From assembly GCA_009929525.1 (NCBI GenBank), contig SAAH01000025.1:1-39274 (forward strand): a stretch of 39,274 nt of DNA, in the 5' to 3' direction. This stretch comes from Clostridia bacterium. Lineage in GTDB: Bacteria; Bacillota; Clostridia; Lachnospirales; Lachnospiraceae. The notes under the pieces were generated by a model. It ran no database searches. It saw only the letters and a program-made list of their open reading frames with translations, and was not told where the DNA came from. The translations under genes were made by a program, and so were the position numbers. This document shows, in pieces, positions 26,301 through 34,097 of the stretch (the stretch's first letter is position 1; each line of letters begins with the position of its first letter).

Positions 26301-27135
26301 ATTTTTGAACCTCCTCAATTATATTATTTGGGGTGGAAGCCCCCGCTGTAATACCTACGCAACCAATACATTGAAAAGGCTTTAAATCCAAATCAACAAG
26401 TGTCTGTATATGGTAAGTATTTTTACACTTTTTTTTGCAAATCTCGTACAATTTTTGCGTATTGGAACTATGCTTGCCACCAATGACAATCATGGTGTCC
26501 ACTTCGCTTGCAATCTGCTCCGCTTCCAGCTGTCTTTCCTCAGTTGCACTGCAAATCGTATTTAAAACAATTTTATCATACCTCTTTTTCGAGAAAATTT
26601 CAACTAAATCTTGAAATTTGTTGTAATTAAATGTCGTTTGGGACACGATGCACAGTTTTGTTTCTGGTAAAATAGCTAATTTTTCTGCTTCTTCGGCTGT
26701 CTCGATCACAGTCACAGGTCCTTTGCACCATCCGCGGATACCTTCTACTTCCGGATGGCTTGCATCACCGATAATGATGATATGACGGCCCTCACTGCTT
26801 TCTTTTTCTACGATCTTATGAATCTTGCGGACAAATGGACAGGTAGCATCCACACACTCAAGTCCCTGTCTCTGGATGATCTGATAGATATCCCTGGAAA
26901 CCCCATGGGAACGGATGACCACGGTACCTTCCCTGATATTTGAAAGTCCCTGGCTGTCGTTAATGACTACGACCCCCTTTGATTCCAGATCTCCTACCAC
27001 TTCCTCATTATGAATGATCGGGCCAAAGGTGTACACTTTTTTGTCATTCTTTTCGACCTGCTCATAAACTTTTTCAACTGCTCTCTTTACACCAAAGCAA
27101 AAACCTGCACTTTTAGCGACTTTAATCTCTCTCAC
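26281..27135 (-). CDS. ispH: 4-hydroxy-3-methylbut-2-enyl diphosphate reductase
   Basis: A 284-residue enzyme of the last step of the MEP pathway, reducing HMBPP to IPP and DMAPP. The three cluster-binding cysteines are Cys13 (GFCFGV), Cys99 (DATCPFV) and Cys195 (TICSATEERQ). The substrate-contacting SHGVS and the catalytic glutamate region (CSATEERQ) are present. The start is GTG at 27135, with GAGAGGG eight bases upstream. The stop lies inside the rpsA start region. Confidence 0.95.
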   Translation of the reverse strand: MREIKVAKSAGFCFGVKRAVEKVYEQVEKNDKKVYTFGPIIHNEEVVGDLESKGVVVINDSQGLSNIREGTVVIRSHGVSRDIYQIIQRQGLECVDATCPFVRKIHKIVEKESSEGRHIIIIGDASHPEVEGIRGWCKGPVTVIETAEEAEKLAILPETKLCIVSQTTFNYNKFQDLVEIFSKKRYDKIVLNTICSATEERQLEAEQIASEVDTMIVIGGKHSSNTQKLYEICKKKCKNTYHIQTLVDLDLKPFQCIGCVGITAGASTPNNIIEEVQKYVRIKF

Positions 27136-27170
27136 TTACATGCCCTCTCTTTTTTCCGGTATAAGCTATC

Positions 27171-27836
27171 CTATCTTTTTTCTTCAAAGACCCGGATCAC
27201 AGATTCTGCCACTTCCTCTATCGTCATAAATGATGCATCCACCAAAACAGCGTCCTCTGCCTGACAAAGAGGAGAAATCTCTCTTGTCATATCACGATGA
27301 TCCCTGTCTATAATATCTGCCTCAATAGCTGCAAGATCTGCTTCCATTCCTTTTTCTTTCAGTTCCAGATATCTCCTTCTTGCACGTTCCTGACTGCTGG
27401 CAGTAAGATAGATCTTCGCAGTCGCATCCGGGAGTACCTGTGTTCCGATATCACGTCCGTCCATAACAACATTTTCCGATCGTGCCAGCTGTCTTTGGAG
27501 AGCCACCAGTTTTTCTCTGACCTTCGCATTTACAGAAGTCTGTGAAGCCATATTGCCTACTTCTTCCTGGCGTATCTCCTTTGATACATTTTCCCCATTC
27601 AGGAGAACCTGCTGCTCACCCTCTTTATAGGTGATCGATACCTGGATATCATTGCATGCCGCCTCGATAGAAGCTGTGTCCTTGGAATCTATTCCTTTTC
27701 TGAGGAAATACAAGGCCATCGCCCGATACATCGCTCCTGTATCCACGTAAATAAATGACAACTCTTTTGCAACTTTTTTTGCAATCGTACTTTTTCCTGC
27801 TCCTGCAGGTCCATCAATAGCAATCGTATAACTCAT
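27171..27836 (-). CDS. cmk: cytidylate kinase
   Basis: A 221-residue kinase that phosphorylates CMP and dCMP with ATP. The P-loop is GPAGAGKST at about 9-17, the CMP-binding region reads VDTGAMYRAMALY, and VVMDGRDIGTQVLPDA follows, then a lid with RARRR. The length is normal. ATG 27836 is preferred; a TTG four codons earlier touches the AAGGAG site. It precedes ispH by 35 bp, a pairing usual in Clostridia. Confidence 0.95.
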   Translation of the reverse strand: MSYTIAIDGPAGAGKSTIAKKVAKELSFIYVDTGAMYRAMALYFLRKGIDSKDTASIEAACNDIQVSITYKEGEQQVLLNGENVSKEIRQEEVGNMASQTSVNAKVREKLVALQRQLARSENVVMDGRDIGTQVLPDATAKIYLTASSQERARRRYLELKEKGMEADLAAIEADIIDRDHRDMTREISPLCQAEDAVLVDASFMTIEEVAESVIRVFEEKR

Positions 27837-27854
27837 CTTCCTATCCAACTCCTT

Positions 27855-29105
27855 TTATTCTTCTCCTGCCACAGCCATGGCCGCCGCATGGGCTGTTGAC
27901 CAGGCAATCTGCAGATTATATCCTCCGGTAAGCGCGTCAAGATCCAGAACCTCACCTGCAAAATACAGATTCTTAACTTGCTTTGATTCCATCGTTTTGG
28001 GATCTATCTCTTTTACCTGAACTCCTCCTTTTGTGATGATCGCCTCTCCAAAGCCACGAAGCCCTGTGATCGTCATCGGAAGAGCTTTTGTCTTCTCTAT
28101 AAATACAGACCGTTCTTCTCTTGTGATCTCATTCACCTTTTTTTGCGGAGCTATCCCACCGATCTCAAGCATTACAGGAATAAGCTTTGATGGGAACATC
28201 CCATCCACAACATTTTTAAATTGTTTGTTCTTCCCTGCCTCAAACTCACGCAGCAAACGATGATCCAACTGCTCCTTTGACAATGCCGGTTTCAAATCTA
28301 TCTTGGCCTGCAGATACTTCTTTTCCAAGAGTTTTCCCACTTTTGCGCTGGCTGATAACACCAACGGACCGGTAATTCCAAAATGGGTAAACATCATTTC
28401 ACCAAATTCTTCAAAAACACATTTTTTTTCATCATATATCGACAGCGTTACATTTTTAAGAGAAAGACCCTGCATCCGCGGGATATATTCCTCTGCTGTC
28501 ACCATCGGGACCAGCGATGGAAGCAATTTGGTCACGGTATGTCCTGCTTCCTTGGCCATCCGATACCCATCACCAGTAGCTCCAGTGGTTGGATAGGATA
28601 TCCCTCCGGTGGCGATCAATACCTTATCACCCTCCACATGGGAACCATTTTCAAGTTCCACCCCTGTGACGATGGTTTCATCTCCGCGAATAACTGTCTT
28701 TAACTTCTTTACCTTGCTCTTCAGATGAATCTTTACATTATTCTCCTTCATCCTCCGCTCAAGTGCAAGAATGATATCAGACGAATGATCCGACTGGGGA
28801 AACATTCTGCCGCCCCGTTCCATCTTCGTCCTGACCCCACAGTTTTCAAAAAAATCTATAATATCGTAGTTGGTATATCCATATACCGCACTGTATAAAA
28901 ATCTTGAGTTTGTAACAAAAGAGTCAAATAACTCTGTGGTATCACATGCATTCGTAAAATTACATCTTCCCTTGCCGGTGATAAAAAGTTTCTTGCCCAG
29001 TTTTTCATTCTGTTCGAAGATATGAACCTCCATACCATGTTCTGCGCCATATATGGCCGCCAGCATACCTGCCGCACCGCCTCCGATAACTAATAATCTG
29101 CTCAT
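27855..29105 (-). CDS. NAD(P)/FAD-dependent oxidoreductase, HI0933/YhiN family
   Basis: A 416-residue flavoprotein. The N-terminal dinucleotide fold begins RLLVIGGGAAGMLAAIYGA, then EQNEKLGKKLFITGKGRCNFTNA, and a C-terminal FAD-binding LYFAGEVLDLDALTGGYNLQ. The family is annotated as aminoacetone oxidase or HI0933-like, with no certain substrate. GGGAGG lies before the ATG, which overlaps the rpiR stop as ATGA. It sits 18 bp before cmk, as in other Clostridia. Confidence 0.9.
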   Translation of the reverse strand: MSRLLVIGGGAAGMLAAIYGAEHGMEVHIFEQNEKLGKKLFITGKGRCNFTNACDTTELFDSFVTNSRFLYSAVYGYTNYDIIDFFENCGVRTKMERGGRMFPQSDHSSDIILALERRMKENNVKIHLKSKVKKLKTVIRGDETIVTGVELENGSHVEGDKVLIATGGISYPTTGATGDGYRMAKEAGHTVTKLLPSLVPMVTAEEYIPRMQGLSLKNVTLSIYDEKKCVFEEFGEMMFTHFGITGPLVLSASAKVGKLLEKKYLQAKIDLKPALSKEQLDHRLLREFEAGKNKQFKNVVDGMFPSKLIPVMLEIGGIAPQKKVNEITREERSVFIEKTKALPMTITGLRGFGEAIITKGGVQVKEIDPKTMESKQVKNLYFAGEVLDLDALTGGYNLQIAWSTAHAAAMAVAGEE

Positions 29106-30025
29106 TCTTCCTCCCTGGAGTCTGTATTTCTCATTTTCACGGTGTCTTCCACCGGATTCATCTCATCACTGCTGTAGACCTGATATTCGTCCCATATCTT
29201 CTCCATGGATTCAAGGGTATCTACAACTTCCTTTTGACGTTTCATGCATAATGCAACCACCAGCGCGTTGACCACGCTAAGGGGAGCCACCAGTGAATCC
29301 ACGATGGACGCCATATCACTTCTTGCGATCAGATTGCAGGAAGAATACAGGTTGATCGGTGAATGTACACTGTCAGTCAGTGTGATCACCTTTGCATTTC
29401 GATTATTGGCAAATTCAATTGCCTTTAATGTTCGCATGGAATACCTTGGAAAACTGATACCGATGATCACATCCTCTTCGCCTATCCGAAACATCTGTTC
29501 AAAGATCTCGCTGGCACTGTTTGTCTGGACCAGCCGAACATCATCAAGGATCAGATTCAGATAGAATCCAAGAAAGCTTGCCAGCGGAGCACAGCTTCTG
29601 ATTCCGATGATATAAATCGTTCTTCCGTTCAGCAGGGTGTTGACAGCTAATTCAAACGCTTCGTGATCTATATGTTCCATCGTAAGCTTGATTTTTTCAA
29701 TATCTGATTGAAATATAGTATCCAGGATCTTAGCTTCCGGCACATGACCATAAGTAACTTCCATTCGCTGGATGGAATTGAGTTTATTACGTACCAATTC
29801 TTCCAGGGCATGATGAAACTCCGGAAATCCTTTATAGCCCAGCTGTGTTGCAAAACGAACTGTGGTCGACTCACTGACCCCAACCTCTTTTCCCAGTCTG
29901 GCGGCTGTAAGAAATACCGCTTTGTCATAATTATTTATAATATAAGCAGCAAGATGCTTCTGCCCCTTGCTGAATGTATGATGATTTTTCTGAATCCTGA
30001 TCAATAAATTGTCTGCTTGTTCCAT
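29102..30025 (-). CDS. MurR/RpiR family transcriptional regulator
   Basis: A 307-residue regulator. An N-terminal helix-turn-helix of the RpiR type covers about 1-77 (VGVSESTTVRFATQLGYKGFPEF), and a SIS sugar-phosphate-binding domain covers about 125-255 (TIYIIGIRSCAPLA and VIIGISFPRYSMRTLKA). Such regulators respond to phosphorylated sugars. No sugar-use gene is adjacent, and the downstream genes are housekeeping, so the target is unclear. It has its own promoter at 30060-30089. Confidence 0.88.
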   Translation of the reverse strand: MEQADNLLIRIQKNHHTFSKGQKHLAAYIINNYDKAVFLTAARLGKEVGVSESTTVRFATQLGYKGFPEFHHALEELVRNKLNSIQRMEVTYGHVPEAKILDTIFQSDIEKIKLTMEHIDHEAFELAVNTLLNGRTIYIIGIRSCAPLASFLGFYLNLILDDVRLVQTNSASEIFEQMFRIGEEDVIIGISFPRYSMRTLKAIEFANNRNAKVITLTDSVHSPINLYSSCNLIARSDMASIVDSLVAPLSVVNALVVALCMKRQKEVVDTLESMEKIWDEYQVYSSDEMNPVEDTVKMRNTDSREEE

Positions 30026-30059
30026 ACTGTTCCGTACCTTCTTTCACATATCGAACCCT

Positions 30060-30089
30060 ATTATAGCATGCAGGAACACTATGACGCAA
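30060..30089 (-). promoter_or_regulatory. sigma-A-type promoter of the rpiR-led operon
   Basis: TTGCGT and a perfect TATAAT are separated by 18 bp on the minus strand, about 35 bp before the start of the RpiR-type regulator. Confidence 0.6.
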
Positions 30090-30122
30090 GCGATGGCAAA
30101 TAGTTATTTCATTTCCCTATAT

Positions 30123-30139
30123 TGTCCATCAAATGGACA
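30123..30139. repeat. 17-bp inverted repeat upstream of the rpiR promoter
   Basis: A perfect inverted repeat TGTCCAT-CAA-ATGGACA lies between the sensor kinase stop and the rpiR promoter. It is not followed by a T run on the minus strand, so it is not a good terminator. An operator for the nearby regulator is possible, since it lies 34 bp upstream of the -35, but no second copy was found. Confidence 0.5.
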
Positions 30140-30165
30140 CAAGGATACAAAAACAGCAGGGATCT

Positions 30166-31440
30166 TCACATCAGTGTCACCACAACTGTAAGCTCCCTGC
30201 CATTCTCACTATACGCTGTTATTTTACCTTTATGTGCGTTTACAATAGCTTTCGCCACCGACAGGCCAATACCTGAACCACCTGTCTCTGAATTTCTTGA
30301 TGCATCCAGGCGATAAAATCTTTCAAATAGCATATCCAATCGCCCTGTCGGCAGATCATCTGCTGGATTTTGTACTTCTAAAATCACATTTTTTCCCTTT
30401 TTATAAAGTTTTAAAGAGATTTCCCCCTGCTGGGATGAATATTTCACTGCATTATCCAACAATATCGATACGATCTGACGGATCGACTTTTCATCTCCAT
30501 GGTACGTCAAGCCCTGCTGTACCTGTATGTCCAGTTTTTTTTCATGGGTCTTTGAAAGAGGATAAAATGCTTCTGCCGTTTCATATACGGCATCCGATAT
30601 GGAAAAATCCACTTTGACACCCAGGATTTGTTCTTCGTCCATCCGGGTAAGAGTTACCAGCTGTCCTGTAAGATCTGCAAGCCGCTGTATCTGTTTTCTC
30701 GTACTGCTGGTCCATTCATTTTCACCATATTCCATCTCCAACACTTCTGTATTGGCATCTATGATCGTCAAAGGAGTTTTTATCTCATGACTTGCATCCG
30801 TGATGAATCTTTTTTGTTTTTCAAAGCTTTCCGTAACCGGACGAAATACGATTCTTGAAAAAATCACCACAAGGATAAATACCATCAAAAGGCCAATCAC
30901 TGCCACAAGAATACTCATCCAAAGCACAGTTTTAAAAGAACTGAGTTCTCTTCCCATGTCAGTAAATACGATCAGTATTGACTCCTCCTGCATGTACACC
31001 AGATACCGGTAATTCGCCTGAAAACCTTTCGTTTTTCCGCTTTCATAAACTGTTTTAGCATACTCACTGGCATCCGACTCCTGTACAGAGGCTATCTGTC
31101 CAAGGTTTGATTCCTGTACTGCACCATTCTCATTAAGTATTACAGAAAAAAATCTGGTCTCATACCTCGTCTCCGGAGAGAAAAATCGATCATCCATCGC
31201 CGGCGGATCTTTCCTTTGCAGCAGATATTCTTTATTTTCCTGATTCATCGGCGTATCATCCGCCCGCAGCTCCAACGGGAATTCACCGTCATTTTCTGCC
31301 AGTACTTCCAGTATATTATCCGCCTGAGCGATGATCCGCCTATAACTCACAATATTGATCGCACCAAGGATAGCCGTCAGGACCAGCAGCGTCGAGCACA
31401 TGGATACAAGGATGAACTTTTTTCTGAGATTTTTTATCAT
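30166..31440 (-). CDS. sensor histidine kinase
   Basis: A 424-residue membrane kinase. Membrane helices are at about 9-31 and 173-195, with an extracytoplasmic sensor domain of about 140 residues between them. The phosphoacceptor His218 is in DASHEIKTPL. The catalytic domain has an N box LLDNAVKYSS, an F box FERFYR and a G box GGSGIGLSVAKAI. I do not recognise the sensor domain. The ATG overlaps the response regulator stop (ATGA) and has GGAGG seven bases upstream. With the regulator it forms a two-component pair next to the MacB-type transporter, which it may control or be signalled by. Confidence 0.92.
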   Translation of the reverse strand: MIKNLRKKFILVSMCSTLLVLTAILGAINIVSYRRIIAQADNILEVLAENDGEFPLELRADDTPMNQENKEYLLQRKDPPAMDDRFFSPETRYETRFFSVILNENGAVQESNLGQIASVQESDASEYAKTVYESGKTKGFQANYRYLVYMQEESILIVFTDMGRELSSFKTVLWMSILVAVIGLLMVFILVVIFSRIVFRPVTESFEKQKRFITDASHEIKTPLTIIDANTEVLEMEYGENEWTSSTRKQIQRLADLTGQLVTLTRMDEEQILGVKVDFSISDAVYETAEAFYPLSKTHEKKLDIQVQQGLTYHGDEKSIRQIVSILLDNAVKYSSQQGEISLKLYKKGKNVILEVQNPADDLPTGRLDMLFERFYRLDASRNSETGGSGIGLSVAKAIVNAHKGKITAYSENGRELTVVVTLM

Positions 31441-32111
31441 GACTGTTCCTCCAGCGAATAGCCTTGATTTCGCGCCGCTTTTATCTGAACTTTTGCGCCT
31501 ACTGCTGCCAGTTTTTTTCTTAGATAAGAGATATATACCCACACTACATTGATCTCCGCTTCACTGTCCAGTCCCCATATTTTTTCCATAAACCGGTCTG
31601 TTGAGATGAGTTGTCCCGGATTCATCATCAGAAGTTCCAGCATCTGGAATTCTTTGTTGGCCAGTCTGCAGCTTCCATCTGCAGAAGATAGTTCAAAGGT
31701 CTTTTTGTTGAGTGAGATATTACCAAAATCCATCACGATCTGACTGCCGGATGATTGTCTTCTCGTCACCGAACGTATCCTTGCCAGAAGCTCTTTCATT
31801 GCAAATGGTTTGCCAAGATAATCATCTGCACCGCTGTCAAGCCCCAGCACCCGGTCATTGATCTCTGATTTTGCTGTCAGCATCAAAACCGGAACTGTAT
31901 TTCCTTCTGCTCTTATCTTCTGCAAAACTGTGATTCCATCCATCCCGGGCATCATAATATCAAGTACTGCCCCATCGTACTCCTGAGACTGCAGGTATGC
32001 CAGTGCATCTACTCCATTATAAACAGCATCAACAGAATAATTATTATGCTTTAATATTGTAACTAAGGCATGTGACAGATCTTTTTCATCTTCTGCTAAT
32101 AATAAACGCAT
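31437..32111 (-). CDS. OmpR family response regulator
   Basis: A 224-residue regulator. The receiver domain has the phosphorylated Asp51 (VLDIMMPGMDG), an acidic pair at 8-9 (AEDE) and Lys in GKPFAMKEL. The C-terminal winged helix (about 125-222) contains LANKEFQMLELLMMNPGQ and INVVWVYISYLRKKL. It has its own promoter, so it can be made apart from the transporter genes upstream. Its targets may include the lipoprotein and transporter genes; this is not shown. Confidence 0.93.
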   Translation of the reverse strand: MRLLLAEDEKDLSHALVTILKHNNYSVDAVYNGVDALAYLQSQEYDGAVLDIMMPGMDGITVLQKIRAEGNTVPVLMLTAKSEINDRVLGLDSGADDYLGKPFAMKELLARIRSVTRRQSSGSQIVMDFGNISLNKKTFELSSADGSCRLANKEFQMLELLMMNPGQLISTDRFMEKIWGLDSEAEINVVWVYISYLRKKLAAVGAKVQIKAARNQGYSLEEQS

Positions 32112-32157
32112 AGCTATCCACCTCTTCTCCTGACTTTGACCTGACCATTATTCTAAT

Positions 32158-32186
32158 ATTATAACAAACCATTTCTTTTATAGCAA
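32158..32186 (-). promoter_or_regulatory. sigma-A-type promoter of the two-component system
   Basis: TTGCTA and a perfect TATAAT are separated by exactly 17 bp on the minus strand, in the 82-bp gap between the ABC permease stop and the response regulator start. GAGGTGG precedes the regulator's ATG. Confidence 0.7.
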
Positions 32187-32193
32187 TCCAGGA

Positions 32194-33411
32194 TCAACCT
32201 GAATATCGGAGTGCATCGATCGGTTTTTTCGCTGCTGCTTTATTTGCCGGATACAAACCAAAGATCACACCGATCAGACCGGAAAATCCAACTGACAGCC
32301 ACACAATATTCCAGTTCATCGTGACACTCAATGACTCTGACATAATTCTTCCGATAATCTGCAAAACAACCCACGACATTCCTATCCCAATGACGCAGCC
32401 CATCAGACTTACCAGTAGTGCTTCTATCAGAAACTGCATCATGATCGTTCCCCGACCTGCTCCAATTGCTTTTCTGATACCGATTTCCTTCGTTCTTTCT
32501 GTAACAGATACCAACATAATATTCATAATGCCGATTCCACCGACCAACAGGGAAATAGCAGCTATTCCACCAAGCATCAATGACATGGTGTTGCTTACGC
32601 TTTCCATCGCTTCCATGATTTCTGATTGATTTTGGATAGAAAAAGCATCCTCATCGTAGGAGAAACGTGAAAGCATGATATTTTCTACTGCCATCTCCAC
32701 GGGATCCATGGAAGATTCATCCGCAGATGATACATAAAACTGCGTGATATCCAGTACACTGTCTGCGATACGTGTCAGCGTAGAGTAAGGAATATATCCT
32801 TCCAGCAAAACACTGGACGAAGTACTCTCATCAGAACTGGCAGCCGATGTCTGACCTGACGTAAGCGTGGAATTGTCTGCCGATAGAACTCCTATCACAA
32901 GGAAAGATTTTCCATCCAAAGAGAGCTCCTCTCCGACTGCATCTGCATGGCCAAAATATTCAATTGCCGTATCTTGTGAGATGACGATCACATAAGAATT
33001 ATTTTCAAGATCCACCTGCTTGATCGATCGGCCTGTTCCCAGTTCCATATTCATAATAGAAAAATAACTGCCTGTCGTTCCTGTCACAGACATTGAACCA
33101 CTGGTGTACCCACTTTTTCCAGTAACACTGGTCATGCTTACAGGTGCCGCCTCTGCTATTGCCTCATCGGTAAAAAGTGTTGAGAATTCTGATAACCTCA
33201 GCGGATTTTCTTTATCATCTGATATCTGCACGGTCAGATAACTGGATCCCATGTCTGATATCTGATCTGATACAGAAGTAGATGCACCGTCAGCGATCGA
33301 TACCAGTACGACCAGTGCCATAACACCGATGATGATTCCCAACATCGTCAAAAATGTACGCAGCTTATTTGCAAGTACCGCTGACCATGCCATTTTCCAT
33401 GTCTGTCCCAT
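32194..33411 (-). CDS. MacB-type ABC transporter permease
   Basis: A 405-residue permease of the FtsX/MacB class. A first membrane helix (about 20-41, with LRTFLTMLGIIIGVMALVV) is followed by a large Ser-rich extracytoplasmic domain (about 45-275) and three C-terminal helices. The FtsX signature is MNIMLVSVTERTKEIGIRKA. Unlike E. coli MacB there is no fused ATPase; that is the separate gene just upstream. The start codon overlaps the ATPase stop (TAATG). MacB-type proteins move substrates or transmit force across the envelope instead of forming a channel through the membrane. Confidence 0.92.
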   Translation of the reverse strand: MGQTWKMAWSAVLANKLRTFLTMLGIIIGVMALVVLVSIADGASTSVSDQISDMGSSYLTVQISDDKENPLRLSEFSTLFTDEAIAEAAPVSMTSVTGKSGYTSGSMSVTGTTGSYFSIMNMELGTGRSIKQVDLENNSYVIVISQDTAIEYFGHADAVGEELSLDGKSFLVIGVLSADNSTLTSGQTSAASSDESTSSSVLLEGYIPYSTLTRIADSVLDITQFYVSSADESSMDPVEMAVENIMLSRFSYDEDAFSIQNQSEIMEAMESVSNTMSLMLGGIAAISLLVGGIGIMNIMLVSVTERTKEIGIRKAIGAGRGTIMMQFLIEALLVSLMGCVIGIGMSWVVLQIIGRIMSESLSVTMNWNIVWLSVGFSGLIGVIFGLYPANKAAAKKPIDALRYSG

Positions 33412-34082
33412 TAATCAACCACCTCACTGACTTTTCCATCTCTGATCCTTATCTTTCTTTCCGCCTCATCTGCCACACTGTTATCATGGGTGATAAGTAC
33501 AATAGTATTTCCTGCTTCATGAAGCTCATGAAATAGCTTTAATATTTCTTCACCTGTTGCCGTATCCAGATTGCCTGTTGGTTCGTCTGCCAAAAAGAGA
33601 GAGGGCTGAGTGACCAGTGCTCTTGCTATTGCCACCCTTTGCTGCTGACCGCCGGAAAGTTCTGTTGGTTTGTGATGCATCCTGTGAGATAATTCCACAC
33701 GTTCCATGGCCTCTTTGACCCTTTGCTTCCGCTCAGAAGTTTTTATTTTCTGATAGATCAAAGGAAGTTCCACATTTTCTTCCGCAGTCAGTCGTGGAAG
33801 CAGATTAAAGTTCTGGAAAATAAACCCTATCTTCTTGTTTCTGATCCTGGCAAGTTCTGTTTCCGTATACTGTTCGATGGAGATACCGTCCAAAACGTAT
33901 TCTCCCTCATCCGCTGTATCAAGACATTTAATGATATTCATCATGGTTGATTTTCCGCTTCCTGACGGCCCAATGATACTGACAAATTCACCCTCCTGGA
34001 TATCCAGCGTTGCATGATCGAGGGCAAATACTTTTTCTTCACCGATCTGATAGATCTTTGATACTTCATTTAATCGAATCAT
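33411..34082 (-). CDS. MacB/LolD-type ABC transporter ATP-binding protein
   Basis: A 223-residue ATPase: Walker A GPSGSGKST, Q-loop FQNFNLLPRLTAEENVELP, signature LSGGQQQR, Walker B LFLADEPTGNLD and a switch His in LITHDNSV. The sequence is closest in kind to MacB/LolD/HrtA ATPases. It pairs with the permease that follows with overlapping codons and lies 15 bp after the adaptor gene. Confidence 0.95.
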   Translation of the reverse strand: MIRLNEVSKIYQIGEEKVFALDHATLDIQEGEFVSIIGPSGSGKSTMMNIIKCLDTADEGEYVLDGISIEQYTETELARIRNKKIGFIFQNFNLLPRLTAEENVELPLIYQKIKTSERKQRVKEAMERVELSHRMHHKPTELSGGQQQRVAIARALVTQPSLFLADEPTGNLDTATGEEILKLFHELHEAGNTIVLITHDNSVADEAERKIRIRDGKVSEVVD

Positions 34083-34097
34083 CGTATCCTCCCTTAT

